A DNA stretch of 8,079 nucleotides, taken from the NCBI GenBank assembly GCA_023489135.1, contig JAMDCE010000573.1, forward strand, positions 1 to 8,079. The letters are read 5' to 3'. The first letter of the stretch is position 1, and each line of letters begins with the position of its first letter. This document shows, in pieces, positions 1 to 5,941 of the stretch. The notes under the pieces were generated by a model. That model saw nothing but the letters and a program-made list of their open reading frames with translations, did no database searches and had not been told where the DNA came from. The translations under genes and the position numbers were made by a program. Source of the DNA: Chloroflexota bacterium. GTDB lineage: Bacteria; Chloroflexota; Chloroflexia; JAMDCE01.

Positions 1-10
1 TCCCACCTGA

Positions 11-772
11 CTAGAGGCCATTGGGGTAGCGAGAGATTCCTTCCACAAGGATCAACAAATTGGGGTTAACGGCGAGGATAGCATTTCCGGCCCTTTGCGC
101 CGCCAGGTGCCAATCCGTGGCGATGTTCCCACTTCCCCAATCGGACCCTGGGCCCTGAGCGGCACCGTCCGGAGGTGTGTGGGGCTCGTTTCGCAGGTCA
201 AAGCCGATGACCGTGGAATTACCGTTGTACCGGGCGGCCAACATCTGCCAATCAGCGATCCAGGCGCTCTCGGGGTACGCCCCGGTGTACCAGAGTCCAC
301 TCTCCTGAGCGCTGGTTCCCGCGTCGGAGCGGTGGTTGTCCAGGATGATCTTCAACCCGAGCTGACCGGCGTAGGTCACCAGCCGATCCAGAATGTCCAG
401 GCTGTGCAAACCCTGTAGATCAGGGTTGGCCGTTAGCATGTCAGGCGAAGGAACTGGATTTGTTTCCACCACCTGGTTCGAAAACGGAATGCGGATGGTG
501 TTGTACCCGTACTGGGCGATCTGATCGAGTATCATCCGGTATGGTTGCTCCGAAAGGCCAGTCACCACAAAGTTAGTCGTTTCGAACCCCGACCAGTTCA
601 ACCCTGCGCCTTTGACCAAGTTGTTGTTACTGTCAAGAATCTGATTGCCGCTGGTATGCCAATAGCCGCTGCCGCTCTGGATGCTCGCGTCGGCCTCAAA
701 GGCAGGGTTCAGCGTGGGTCCTAGCAGAAGGGACAGAACGGCCACTGCCTGCAGAAAGATCTGCTTCCTCAA
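11..772 (-). CDS. Secreted GH5-family glycoside hydrolase (cellulase-like), C-terminally truncated
   Basis: Glycoside hydrolase family 5 enzymes cleave beta-1,4-glucans or mannans with two catalytic glutamates on a TIM barrel. From the start chosen here the product is 253 residues. It has a signal peptide (basic MRKQ, hydrophobic core about residues 8-20, likely cleavage after ADA at 29). The mature part shows the GH5 landmarks in order: NTIRIPF with the conserved Arg94, LDNHRSDAG with His147, and FDLRNEP with acid/base Glu196. The frame stops at TAG (11-13) after the LILVEGI strand (beta-5), so strands 6-8, including the nucleophile Glu, are absent. Family members normally have 100 or more further residues, so this is probably a broken gene or a base-calling error. 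I chose the TTG start at 772 because GGAG lies 7 nt upstream and a normal signal peptide follows at once. The frame stays open to an upstream start at 868, but those 32 codons are repeat-like DNA. Confidence 0.8.
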   Translation of the reverse strand: MRKQIFLQAVAVLSLLLGPTLNPAFEADASIQSGSGYWHTSGNQILDSNNNLVKGAGLNWSGFETTNFVVTGLSEQPYRMILDQIAQYGYNTIRIPFSNQVVETNPVPSPDMLTANPDLQGLHSLDILDRLVTYAGQLGLKIILDNHRSDAGTSAQESGLWYTGAYPESAWIADWQMLAARYNGNSTVIGFDLRNEPHTPPDGAAQGPGSDWGSGNIATDWHLAAQRAGNAILAVNPNLLILVEGISRYPNGL

Positions 773-779
773 GGTCAGT

Positions 780-783
780 CTCC
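780..783 (-). promoter_or_regulatory. Ribosome binding site that decides the GH5 start
   Basis: On the minus strand GGAG is followed by a 7-nt spacer (ACTGACC) and TTG at 772-770. This places initiation directly before a textbook signal peptide rather than at 868. Confidence 0.55.
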
Positions 784-792
784 AGGTTGTAC

Positions 793-853
793 GGGTTAGG
801 GTTAGCAGCGTTTGAAGGTTCGAGCGTTTCAGCGTTCGTGCGTTCCAGACCGA
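793..853. repeat. Degenerate TTAGGG-like and CGTTC-like intergenic repeat tract
   Basis: The plus strand reads GGGTTAGGGTTAG at 793-805, then a run of degenerate units sharing AGCGTTT/CAGCGTTC/GCGTTCC to about 847. Similar CGTTC-containing tracts occur at about 4395-4420 and 5871-5887, both just past the 3' ends of genes. The tract is open in the GH5 frame but looks like intergenic repeat, not protein-coding sequence. Confidence 0.45.
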
Positions 854-860
854 CTGATTA

Positions 861-918
861 GGGGACAAGGGTCGGGGCTAGCGGGCACAAACACTTCTAA
901 CCCCTAACCCTTATCCCC
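861..918. repeat. Inverted repeat between the surface-protein and GH5 genes
   Basis: GGGGACAAGGGT (861-872) and ACCCTTATCCCC (907-918) match in 11 of 12 positions as an inverted pair around a 34-nt spacer. It lies in the 171-bp gap between the stop of the small surface-protein gene and the GH5 start. It could fold in the minus-strand transcript as a weak terminator or processing site. No U-tract is evident. Confidence 0.4.
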
Positions 919-943
919 CTCTAGATGGCGAGAGCGGTCTCAG

Positions 944-1480
944 TTACCGCCGGGCTGGCTCCAGGCGGCGCATTGCCAGGCCAACCAGCAGCATAGACAG
1001 GCCAACAAGAGCTAAGACGCTAAAAGTGCTGGTAAGAAGGCCTGGTCCTCCTGTGATTGGTACACCGCCACCCCCACCGGGGAACTCCGCCAGAGTTTCC
1101 CTAACCTCGGCCTTAGCGGCGTTGATTTGGCTTCGAAGCGCATCACCCTTAGCGGTCTGGGCCGAGGTAAGGGAACCGATGGCCGCATCGATATGAGCTC
1201 TCAGCCCGGAGGCCCTGGATCTAGTCGGGTCATCGGTGGCCGAGGTCTCGATAGCCTTAAGGCTCTTGCTCAAGGCCTGCGCCATCGTCAAGGCCTGAGT
1301 GACGGCCGCTTGCATCGTGGCGTCAGTTGGTTGCGCCAGAGCGGTATCCAACTGGTTGGAAAGCTGCTGCGTGCTGGACAGAGTCGCCGTGAAGTCGGCG
1401 GTTTGAGCGCCGGCTGGCGCAACAAAGGCGACGGCGAGCACCAGCGCGGTAACGACTAAGCCGATAATCTTCAGTCTCAT
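944..1480 (-). CDS. Small secreted protein with VPITG sorting-like C-terminus
   Basis: I recognise no named family. The product has 178 residues. Residues 1-25 form a clear signal peptide (MRLK, hydrophobic core, cleavage near AGA|QT). Residues about 30-133 are Ala/Gln/Ser/Thr-rich and look helical or coiled-coil-like (spaced Leu/Ala, no Cys). A glycine run (GGGGG, 135-139) leads to VPITG (140-144), a hydrophobic segment (about 149-170) and a basic tail RRLEPARR. Signal peptide, spacer, xPxTG, membrane span and positive tail is the layout of sortase-anchored surface proteins. The first motif residue is Val instead of Leu, and no sortase gene is visible here. The start is firm: AAGGAGGG sits 6 nt before ATG. 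It lies between a response-regulator gene and a secreted GH5 gene on the same strand. It could alternatively be a simple C-terminally membrane-anchored protein. Confidence 0.75.
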   Translation of the reverse strand: MRLKIIGLVVTALVLAVAFVAPAGAQTADFTATLSSTQQLSNQLDTALAQPTDATMQAAVTQALTMAQALSKSLKAIETSATDDPTRSRASGLRAHIDAAIGSLTSAQTAKGDALRSQINAAKAEVRETLAEFPGGGGGVPITGGPGLLTSTFSVLALVGLSMLLVGLAMRRLEPARR

Positions 1481-1562
1481 TTCAAACCCTCCTTGCTACC
1501 TTCTGTCAATCTAGGTGCCGGTCTGTTAACTGGCTGCTGAGGCAGATTCCTATTTCTGCCCG

Positions 1563-1585
1563 GCAGGGCTAACTCACCGCCCTGC
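1563..1585. repeat. Hairpin in the 5' leader of the surface-protein gene
   Basis: GCAGGGC (1563-1569) and GCCCTGC (1579-1585) form a perfect 7-bp stem with a 9-nt loop. It lies 83 nt upstream of the ATG at 1480 in the minus-strand leader. Read on plus it is followed by TTTCTTT, so it might also stop plus-strand transcription. I could not match it to a known riboswitch. Confidence 0.4.
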
Positions 1586-1641
1586 TTTCTTTGAGTCGAC
1601 CTGACTATTGTGGAATCCCTGTAGCTTGTATCTTGATGGGA

Positions 1642-1685
1642 GAGGTGGTCCTGGTGGTTTGACAAGCAAGGAGGGTGACCACCTC
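1642..1685. repeat. 9-bp perfect inverted repeat upstream of the surface-protein gene
   Basis: GAGGTGGTC (1642-1650) and GACCACCTC (1677-1685) are perfect inverted arms around a 26-nt spacer. A nested GGTGGT (1653-1658) can also pair with the right arm. The spacer carries GCAAGGAGGGT (1666-1676), whose exact inverted copy is the Shine-Dalgarno region of the surface-protein gene (1486-1496). This could be a protein-binding site or a structured leader; no function can be assigned. Confidence 0.35.
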
Positions 1686-1689
1686 ACCG

Positions 1690-2010
1690 GGATTTGTTAA
1701 CGTTCTCTTTCCGCTCTCGCCATATCCATTCGCCGCGGACTTATGATCGACTCGCCTTGTCCGGCGAGGAATGTGCCCGCACGAAGTGTGCCACGGGTAA
1801 GGATCTGATCTTAGTTTGGCTCTCCGGTCCTTTTGCGGTCTGCTGAGCAGGTGGATCGTTATAGGCGAAGATGCTCAGGGAGTTTATGTCCAATCTCATC
1901 AGGGCAACAGTCGTCTGCGAAGGGATCAAGCGTCGGTTTCAAGGCGATGACTCTGTCGAGCTCGCCAATCCTGGCTGGAGGGCGTCTCCATCGCGGACGA
2001 ACCTCAGTTC
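1690..2010. other. Gap without a convincing gene
   Basis: This stretch lies downstream of the response regulator. A 62-codon open frame on minus (1741-1929) uses a TTG start with no Shine-Dalgarno site and resembles no family I know, although its third positions are GC-rich. No strong terminator, tRNA or other RNA is apparent. Confidence 0.4.
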
Positions 2011-2409
2011 TTAGGCCGCCCTTGGCGTCACCGCTTTGCCGACGCAGGTCAAGAACTCATCCAGTTCGAAGGGCTTGCCAAGGCATCCGTTTGCACCGAT
2101 TTCTCGGGCTTTCTGCCAGATATCGCTTTGCGCGCTAACGACGATAATCGGAACTTCATCGTAAGACGAAGTATGTCTCAACCGCTGGCAGAACTCCACG
2201 CCGTCCATCCGAGGCATAGCCAGGTCCACCAGGATCAGGTCCGGATGGCTTTTCGCTAGCTTCTCCAGGCCCTCCTGACCATCGGCCGCAGTCAGCACGG
2301 AGAACCCCTCTTCTAACAGAATCACCCTGTAGAGTTCTCTCAGGCTAGGATCATCGTCGATAACTAGCACGTGCCGTCCGGGTTTCGCCGGGTGTCTTGC
2401 CGTTCTCAC
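2011..2409 (-). CDS. Stand-alone CheY-like response regulator receiver protein
   Basis: Single receiver domain of 132 residues with no output domain. Receivers accept phosphate from a histidine kinase on a conserved Asp and switch partner binding. All key residues are present: acidic pair Asp18/Asp19 in LVIDDDPSLR, phosphoacceptor Asp62 in LVDLAMPRMDG, Ser92 in VVSA, and Lys112 in GKPF. I chose the GTG start at 2409 because GGAGGG lies 6 nt upstream and the domain begins about 12 residues later, as usual. An ATG at 2448, with AGGA upstream, would add 13 residues and cannot be excluded. No partner kinase is in the window. The signal could act through a phosphorelay or a protein partner elsewhere. 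It is the first of three minus-strand genes ahead of the surface-protein and GH5 genes, with a 530-bp gap after it, so co-transcription is uncertain. Confidence 0.93.
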   Translation of the reverse strand: MRTARHPAKPGRHVLVIDDDPSLRELYRVILLEEGFSVLTAADGQEGLEKLAKSHPDLILVDLAMPRMDGVEFCQRLRHTSSYDEVPIIVVSAQSDIWQKAREIGANGCLGKPFELDEFLTCVGKAVTPRAA

Positions 2410-2415
2410 TTTACA

Positions 2416-2421
2416 CCCTCC
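2416..2421 (-). promoter_or_regulatory. Ribosome binding site that decides the response-regulator start
   Basis: GGAGGG on minus with a 6-nt spacer (TGTAAA) to GTG at 2409-2407. This is stronger than the AGGA before the alternative ATG at 2448. Confidence 0.6.
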
Positions 2422-2491
2422 AGCGGAATTCGCTAAGTTATTAGACATACGCTTCCTGAAGAAGCAATTTCTGTGCCAGCTACGGATCAAG

Positions 2492-2520
2492 TTAACAACG
2501 CTTTCATCTTATGGTATATT
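2492..2520 (+). promoter_or_regulatory. Sigma70-type promoter for the dehydratase gene
   Basis: TTAACA (2492-2497, 5 of 6 to the -35 consensus) and TATATT (2515-2520, 5 of 6 to the -10 consensus) are separated by exactly 17 nt. Transcription would begin near 2527, giving a leader of about 128 nt before the GTG at 2655. The site lies in the divergent gap between the response regulator and the dehydratase. Confidence 0.6.
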
Positions 2521-2529
2521 TGTGCCCAG

Positions 2530-2571
2530 TCGGAAGGCCCTTTGACTACTTGAAGGAGTATTGACTTCCGA
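2530..2571 (+). repeat. Inverted and direct repeats at the start of the dehydratase leader
   Basis: TCGGAAG (2530-2536) and CTTCCGA (2565-2571) are perfect inverted arms placed right after the predicted transcription start. Within and beside them TTGACT occurs twice (2542-2547, 2561-2566). This could be an operator or a leader hairpin; its function is unknown. Confidence 0.35.
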
Positions 2572-2654
2572 AATCGCGTGAAGGCAGGGCGATTTACCGC
2601 ACCCGCGGCAAAGTCGACGGAGCAGTGGGCGAGCGAAGATAAGGTGGAGAAGCT

Positions 2655-4388
2655 GTGAGAGGTAGAGAGCTACATAGCCAGCGGATGCGCGCCATAGCCC
2701 CCGAAATGGACGCCCTACGAATGGGCTGCGGCTGGACCAGGGCTGATCTCAGCAAACCGCACATCATCATCGAGACTGTGGGTGGAGATTCCCACCCCGG
2801 CAGCATCCATCTTCCCGAGTTGGCATCCAGCATCAGGGACGGCGTGCGGGAGAGTGGAGGCGCTCCGGCCAGATACGACTGCACCGATATCTGCGACGGA
2901 CCTATTCAGGGAACGGATAGGATGGCCTATTCCCTCGCCTCGCGGGAGCTAATCGCGGCGGCAGTGGAGGTTCACGCCCAGGCGGGGCAGTGCGACGGTC
3001 TGGTGCTGGTTTCCGGCTGCGATAAATCCATACCGGCGCACTTAATGGCCGCCGGCCGCCTGGACTTGCCTACCGTCGTGGTACCCGGAGGCATCATGGG
3101 CGACGGTCCGGACCTTTCTACTGTGGAGCAAGTGGATACGGCCTGGGCAGAGATGACCCGAGGCAACCTGGCCGAGGAACAATACCAGTTTCTGGAGGAT
3201 CACGTCTGTCCGTCGGTGGGGGCCTGCGCCTTGCTCGGCACCGCTGGAACGGGACAGGCCATGATGGAAGCGCTGGGCCTGGCGTTCCCGACCACGGCCC
3301 TGGCACCGGGAAACTCCTTTCACTTGAAGAGACTCGGCCGGCAGGCTGGCGAAGCCATCGTCAAGTTAGTCGAACAGCGCCTCACGGCGCGGCAGATTCT
3401 GAGCTCAAAGGCCCTGGAAAACGCCGTGATCGTCCACGCTGCCATCGCCGGTTCCACGAATTACCTGCTGCATTTCCCGGCCATAGCCAGAGAGGCTGGG
3501 CTAGAGTTCAGCTACGACAAACTCCAGGAGATAAACGATCGCGTTCCCTACATAGTCAACGTCAGACCCTCCGGTCAGTACACCGCCAATGTTCTCTGGT
3601 GTGCTGGCGGGATCGCCCGGGTGATGTGGGAATTGCGTGAGTTTCTGCACCTGGATTGTCTGACCGTCACGGGAAAGACCGTGGAGGAGAATCTGGCGGA
3701 GCTGCAGCGGAGAGGCTGGTTCGACCGGATCGCCCTTTATCTAAACAACTACAAGCTCCAGGTAAAGGACGTGATCAAACCAGTGGACGAGCCCCTGGAG
3801 TCGCGGGGAGGCATTGCCATCCTCAAGGGCAACTTGGCGCCTCACTCGGCGGTGGTCAAACGCTCGGCCGTGGCCCCCGAGATGTACCATTTCATTGGAA
3901 AAGCCCGGGTTTTCGAGAGACAGGAAGACGTCCTGGACGCTATTTTCAGCCAGCGCGTCAAGCCCGGCGACGTGGTAGTCATCAAGTACGATGGGCCGCG
4001 AAGCTCGGGTATGCCCGAGCAGTTCACTATCACGGAGGCGCTGGCCTCCGATCCTACCCTGAACAATTCGGTGGCATTGGTTACGGATGGCCGGTTCTCC
4101 GGTTGCGCCAGGGGACCGCTGGTCGGCCAGGTCTCACCTGAGGCGGCCGTAGGTGGACCGCTGGCGGTGGTGGAAAATGGTGACAAGATTCTGATAGACC
4201 TCGACCAGCGGCGACTGGACCTGGTGGGATCTGGCGACGTCGACTTCACGCCTCAGGAGGCTCAGAGGATATTGGAGGAACGTCTCGCCAGGTTCACCCC
4301 TCCCCCGCCGTGCTACCGGTCGGGTTTCCTGGGCCTCTATACCAGGCTTGCCTCGTCTCCTCATGAGGGAGCGACGATGACCGCGTGA
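2655..4388 (+). CDS. IlvD/Edd-family dehydratase, YjhG/YagF-like (sugar-acid dehydratase)
   Basis: Members of this family are Fe-S, Mg-dependent enzymes that remove water from 2,3-dihydroxy acids to give 2-oxo acids. The product has 577 residues and appears full length. Seen in order: DICDGPIQG (78-86), [13 protein letters not shown] (120-132, cluster Cys122 and metal-site Lys124), [13 protein letters not shown] (189-201, Cys191), HAAIAGSTN (261-269), SGMPE (451-455), TDGRFSG (477-483) and SPEAAVGGP (494-502). The CDG-xxQG, GTAGTxQ and AxxGSTNxLLH patterns match, from memory, the E. coli YjhG/YagF D-xylonate dehydratases better than IlvD, whose second motif is GSCSGMFTANSM-like. The extra N-terminal Cys of [2Fe-2S] members is Gly49 here. 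The GTG start has GGAG 5 nt upstream. It has its own promoter and no ilv neighbours, so sugar-acid catabolism is likelier than branched-chain amino-acid synthesis. The substrate is unknown. Confidence 0.93.
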   Translation: MRGRELHSQRMRAIAPEMDALRMGCGWTRADLSKPHIIIETVGGDSHPGSIHLPELASSIRDGVRESGGAPARYDCTDICDGPIQGTDRMAYSLASRELIAAAVEVHAQAGQCDGLVLVSGCDKSIPAHLMAAGRLDLPTVVVPGGIMGDGPDLSTVEQVDTAWAEMTRGNLAEEQYQFLEDHVCPSVGACALLGTAGTGQAMMEALGLAFPTTALAPGNSFHLKRLGRQAGEAIVKLVEQRLTARQILSSKALENAVIVHAAIAGSTNYLLHFPAIAREAGLEFSYDKLQEINDRVPYIVNVRPSGQYTANVLWCAGGIARVMWELREFLHLDCLTVTGKTVEENLAELQRRGWFDRIALYLNNYKLQVKDVIKPVDEPLESRGGIAILKGNLAPHSAVVKRSAVAPEMYHFIGKARVFERQEDVLDAIFSQRVKPGDVVVIKYDGPRSSGMPEQFTITEALASDPTLNNSVALVTDGRFSGCARGPLVGQVSPEAAVGGPLAVVENGDKILIDLDQRRLDLVGSGDVDFTPQEAQRILEERLARFTPPPPCYRSGFLGLYTRLASSPHEGATMTA

Positions 4389-4503
4389 GTTAGAAAGTTG
4401 GAAGGTCAAAACGTTCCAAGGTGTGGACGGATTTGTACCAAGAACCTCGGACTGACAATCACACGACAAGAAGGGATGCCCGGCGACTGATGATCATTAA
4501 CAA

Positions 4504-4689
4504 TTTAACTCGGTAACCGCCGGACGTAACCCACTTGTGGTGGCAGCACCCAAAGGGTAACCGGTGTCTGCCCCGGGCGCCCTTCTCGGGAAGGACGCCC
4601 CTACCCAGCACTACCCGACTAATTTGTAAAACATCATAATCAAGGCTCCACAGAGCAAGGCGCCACGGTTACCGAATCAATGAGTTAAA
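4504..4689. mobile_element. MITE-like inverted-repeat element (putative)
   Basis: The ends are imperfect inverted repeats. The left end reads TTTAACTC then GGTAACCG (4504-4519). The reverse complement of the right end reads TTTAACTC, 8 extra bases (ATTGATTC), then GGTAACCG (right arm 4666-4689). The inner ten bases, TCGGTAACCG, match perfectly. The 186-bp body is non-coding and contains a second, stable hairpin at 4575-4600. No transposase and no clear target-site duplication can be seen, so this could also be an ordinary structured intergenic repeat. Confidence 0.35.
4575..4600 (+). repeat. GC-rich hairpin of the GGGCG...CGCCC intergenic type
   Basis: GGGCG pairs with CGCCC and CCTTC with GAAGG, with one C/A mismatch between the two helices and a TCGG loop. 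It is followed by CTACCC, not a T-tract, so it is not a standard intrinsic terminator. It resembles the GGGCG...CGCCCCTAC intergenic hairpin repeats common in environmental genomes. It may still attenuate read-through from the dehydratase gene, which ends 186 bp earlier. Confidence 0.5.
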
Positions 4690-4763
4690 GTTCATCAACC
4701 GCCAGGACTACCTGCCCTCGTCACCGGCCGAGCCCCAGTTTTGGCCAGAACCTGTCAACAGAT

Positions 4764-4787
4764 AGCAGCTGACTGCTGATAGCTGCT
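4764..4787. repeat. 7-bp inverted repeat overlapping the -35 region of the E1 alpha promoter
   Basis: AGCAGCT (4764-4770) and AGCTGCT (4781-4787) are perfect inverted arms with a 10-nt spacer. The right arm lies where a -35 element would be. It may be an operator, or part of the CTGATAGCTG-type intergenic repeat that also appears at 5861-5870 (GATAGCTATC). Confidence 0.35.
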
Positions 4788-4802
4788 CGCCGACGGCTTA
4801 CG

Positions 4803-4811
4803 TGCTATAAT
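4803..4811 (+). promoter_or_regulatory. Extended -10 promoter for the E1 alpha gene
   Basis: TGC followed by a perfect TATAAT (4806-4811) forms an extended -10 element. The -35 position (about 4783-4788, CTGCTC) is poor, as tolerated by extended -10 promoters. Transcription would start near 4818, giving a short leader of about 24 nt with AGGTGG (4827-4832) before the ATG at 4842. Confidence 0.6.
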
Positions 4812-4841
4812 AGGGTCATATTTAGTAGGTGGTGCAACAAA

Positions 4842-5858
4842 ATGCAGATTGGTTCTACAGCGGAGCGAAGCGGAGACACCGGCCTCTCTGAAGAGAGACT
4901 GATAGAGATGTACCGCGGGGTCTACAAGGTAAGGAACTTCGAAGCCGAGGCCGTAGCCCGGTTCAAGTCTGGCGTGATGCCAGGCTTCATTCACGCCTAC
5001 CTGGGAGAGGAGAGCGTGGCCGTGGGCGCCTGCGCAACTCTACGGCCAGATGATTGCATCACCAGCACCCACCGGGGGCATGGGCACTGCATCGCCAAAG
5101 GGGCCAAGCTGGACCGAATGATGGCCGAGCTATATGGTCGCGAGTCCGGCTACTGTCGCGGGCGTGGGGGGTCGATGCACATCGCCGATTTTAGTCTGGG
5201 GATTTTGGGCGCCAATGGCGTGGTGGCTGCAGGCATGCCCATCGCCGTTGGTGCGGCTCTAGCTTTCCAGTTGAGGAAAGAAGACCGAGTGGTCGTCTGT
5301 TTCTTTGGCGATGGGGCCACCAATAACGGTACCTTCCACGAGTCCATTAACATGGCGTCGGTGTGGAAGGTCCCGGTGGTCTTCGTCTGCGAAAACAATT
5401 TCTACGCCATATCCGTGCCTCAGCGGGATCACCAGAACATCCAGGATATCTCGGTGAGAGCCTCTTCCTACGGCATCCCGGGGGTCAGGGTGGACGGCAA
5501 CGACGTGCTGGCGGTCTACGAGGCGACCAATGAAGCCGTCAAGCGAGCTCGGGCAGGAAAGGGTCCCAGCCTGGTCGTCTGTGACACTTACCGGCACGAA
5601 GGGCACTTCGTAGGCGACCCTAAGCCCTATCGCACCAAGGCCGAGGAGGAGGAGTGGCGACAGCGAGACCCGGTCTTCAGGTTCAGGGATGTCCTTGTCT
5701 GTCATGGCGTTCTCACCGAGGAGAAGGCGGCGGCCCTGGAAGCCGAAATAGACGCGGAGATCGCCGCGGCCGTCAAGTTCGCCGAGGCGAGTCCACATTG
5801 CGATCCCGAAGACGCGACCAGGTTCGTGTACTACGAGCCAGGGGATGAGCCAGTCTAG
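4842..5858 (+). CDS. Thiamine-diphosphate dehydrogenase E1 alpha subunit (AcoA/PdhA-like)
   Basis: E1 alpha subunits, paired with E1 beta, decarboxylate 2-oxo acids or cleave acetoin with thiamine diphosphate and pass the acyl group to a lipoyl E2 in the cytoplasm. The product has 338 residues, full length for the AcoA class. Visible landmarks are STHRGHGHCIAKG (75-87), GYCRGRGGSMHIAD (103-116), GANGVVAAGMPIAVGAALA (123-141), the cofactor/metal motif GDGATNNG (156-163) with NNFYAIS (185-191), and YRHEGHFVGDP (250-260). The HIAD and RGHGHCIAKG wording is typical of acetoin dehydrogenase alpha subunits, but 2-oxo-acid substrates are possible. AGGTGG lies 9 nt before the ATG. No beta subunit, E2 or E3 gene follows: a strong palindrome lies 29 bp after the stop and the next genes run convergently. 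The subunit must therefore find its beta partner elsewhere, or the operon was broken here. Confidence 0.93.
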   Translation: MQIGSTAERSGDTGLSEERLIEMYRGVYKVRNFEAEAVARFKSGVMPGFIHAYLGEESVAVGACATLRPDDCITSTHRGHGHCIAKGAKLDRMMAELYGRESGYCRGRGGSMHIADFSLGILGANGVVAAGMPIAVGAALAFQLRKEDRVVVCFFGDGATNNGTFHESINMASVWKVPVVFVCENNFYAISVPQRDHQNIQDISVRASSYGIPGVRVDGNDVLAVYEATNEAVKRARAGKGPSLVVCDTYRHEGHFVGDPKPYRTKAEEEEWRQRDPVFRFRDVLVCHGVLTEEKAAALEAEIDAEIAAAVKFAEASPHCDPEDATRFVYYEPGDEPV

Positions 5859-5887
5859 CCGATAGCTATCAGCGTTCAGCACCTTCG

Positions 5888-5941
5888 AACCCAATAATGA
5901 ATTGAGCCGCCCCGCGGGGCGGCTCAATTCATTATTGGGTT
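5888..5941. terminator. Perfect 54-bp palindrome, probable bidirectional terminator
   Basis: Two 27-bp halves are exact reverse complements with no spacer, centred between 5914 and 5915. The core is GCCGCCCCG|CGGGGCGGC, and the flanks are A/T-rich (CAATAATGAATTGA on the left, its complement on the right). It sits between the 3' ends of the plus-strand E1 alpha gene and the minus-strand aconitase X remnant, whose TAA (5940-5942) overlaps its edge. A GC-rich stem with A/U flanks at convergent ends fits a shared terminator, although the U-tract is interrupted. Confidence 0.7.

Noticed and set aside
773..868. N-terminal extension of the GH5 gene to a start at 868
   Set aside because: These 32 codons are CGTTC/TTAGGG repeat DNA, have no good ribosome binding site, and would place a long odd segment before a complete signal peptide that has its own GGAG-TTG start.
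1563..1585. Riboswitch (for example a c-di-GMP type) in the surface-protein leader
   Set aside because: Only one simple stem is clear. The conserved bases of the GEMM/c-di-GMP aptamer could not be found.
1477..1665. 62-codon minus frame upstream of the surface-protein gene
   Set aside because: It starts at TTG without a ribosome binding site, runs through the leader hairpin and the Shine-Dalgarno site of the next gene, and has low-complexity composition.
1741..1929. 62-codon minus frame after the response regulator
   Set aside because: It has no ribosome binding site, a TTG start and no recognisable motif. GC-rich third positions alone are too weak to call it a gene.
2655..4388. Annotation as true IlvD of branched-chain amino-acid synthesis
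   Set aside because: The diagnostic motif around the second cluster Cys ([13 protein letters not shown]) and the CDG-xxQG segment differ from IlvD and match the YjhG/YagF branch. No ilvB, ilvC or leu genes are adjacent.
4575..4600. Intrinsic terminator of the dehydratase gene
   Set aside because: The stem is strong but no T-tract follows, and the same hairpin type is a common intergenic repeat.
5259..5927. 222-codon minus-strand open frame
   Set aside because: It is antisense to the E1 alpha gene, which has intact thiamine-diphosphate motifs. Its first residues are read from the 54-bp palindrome.
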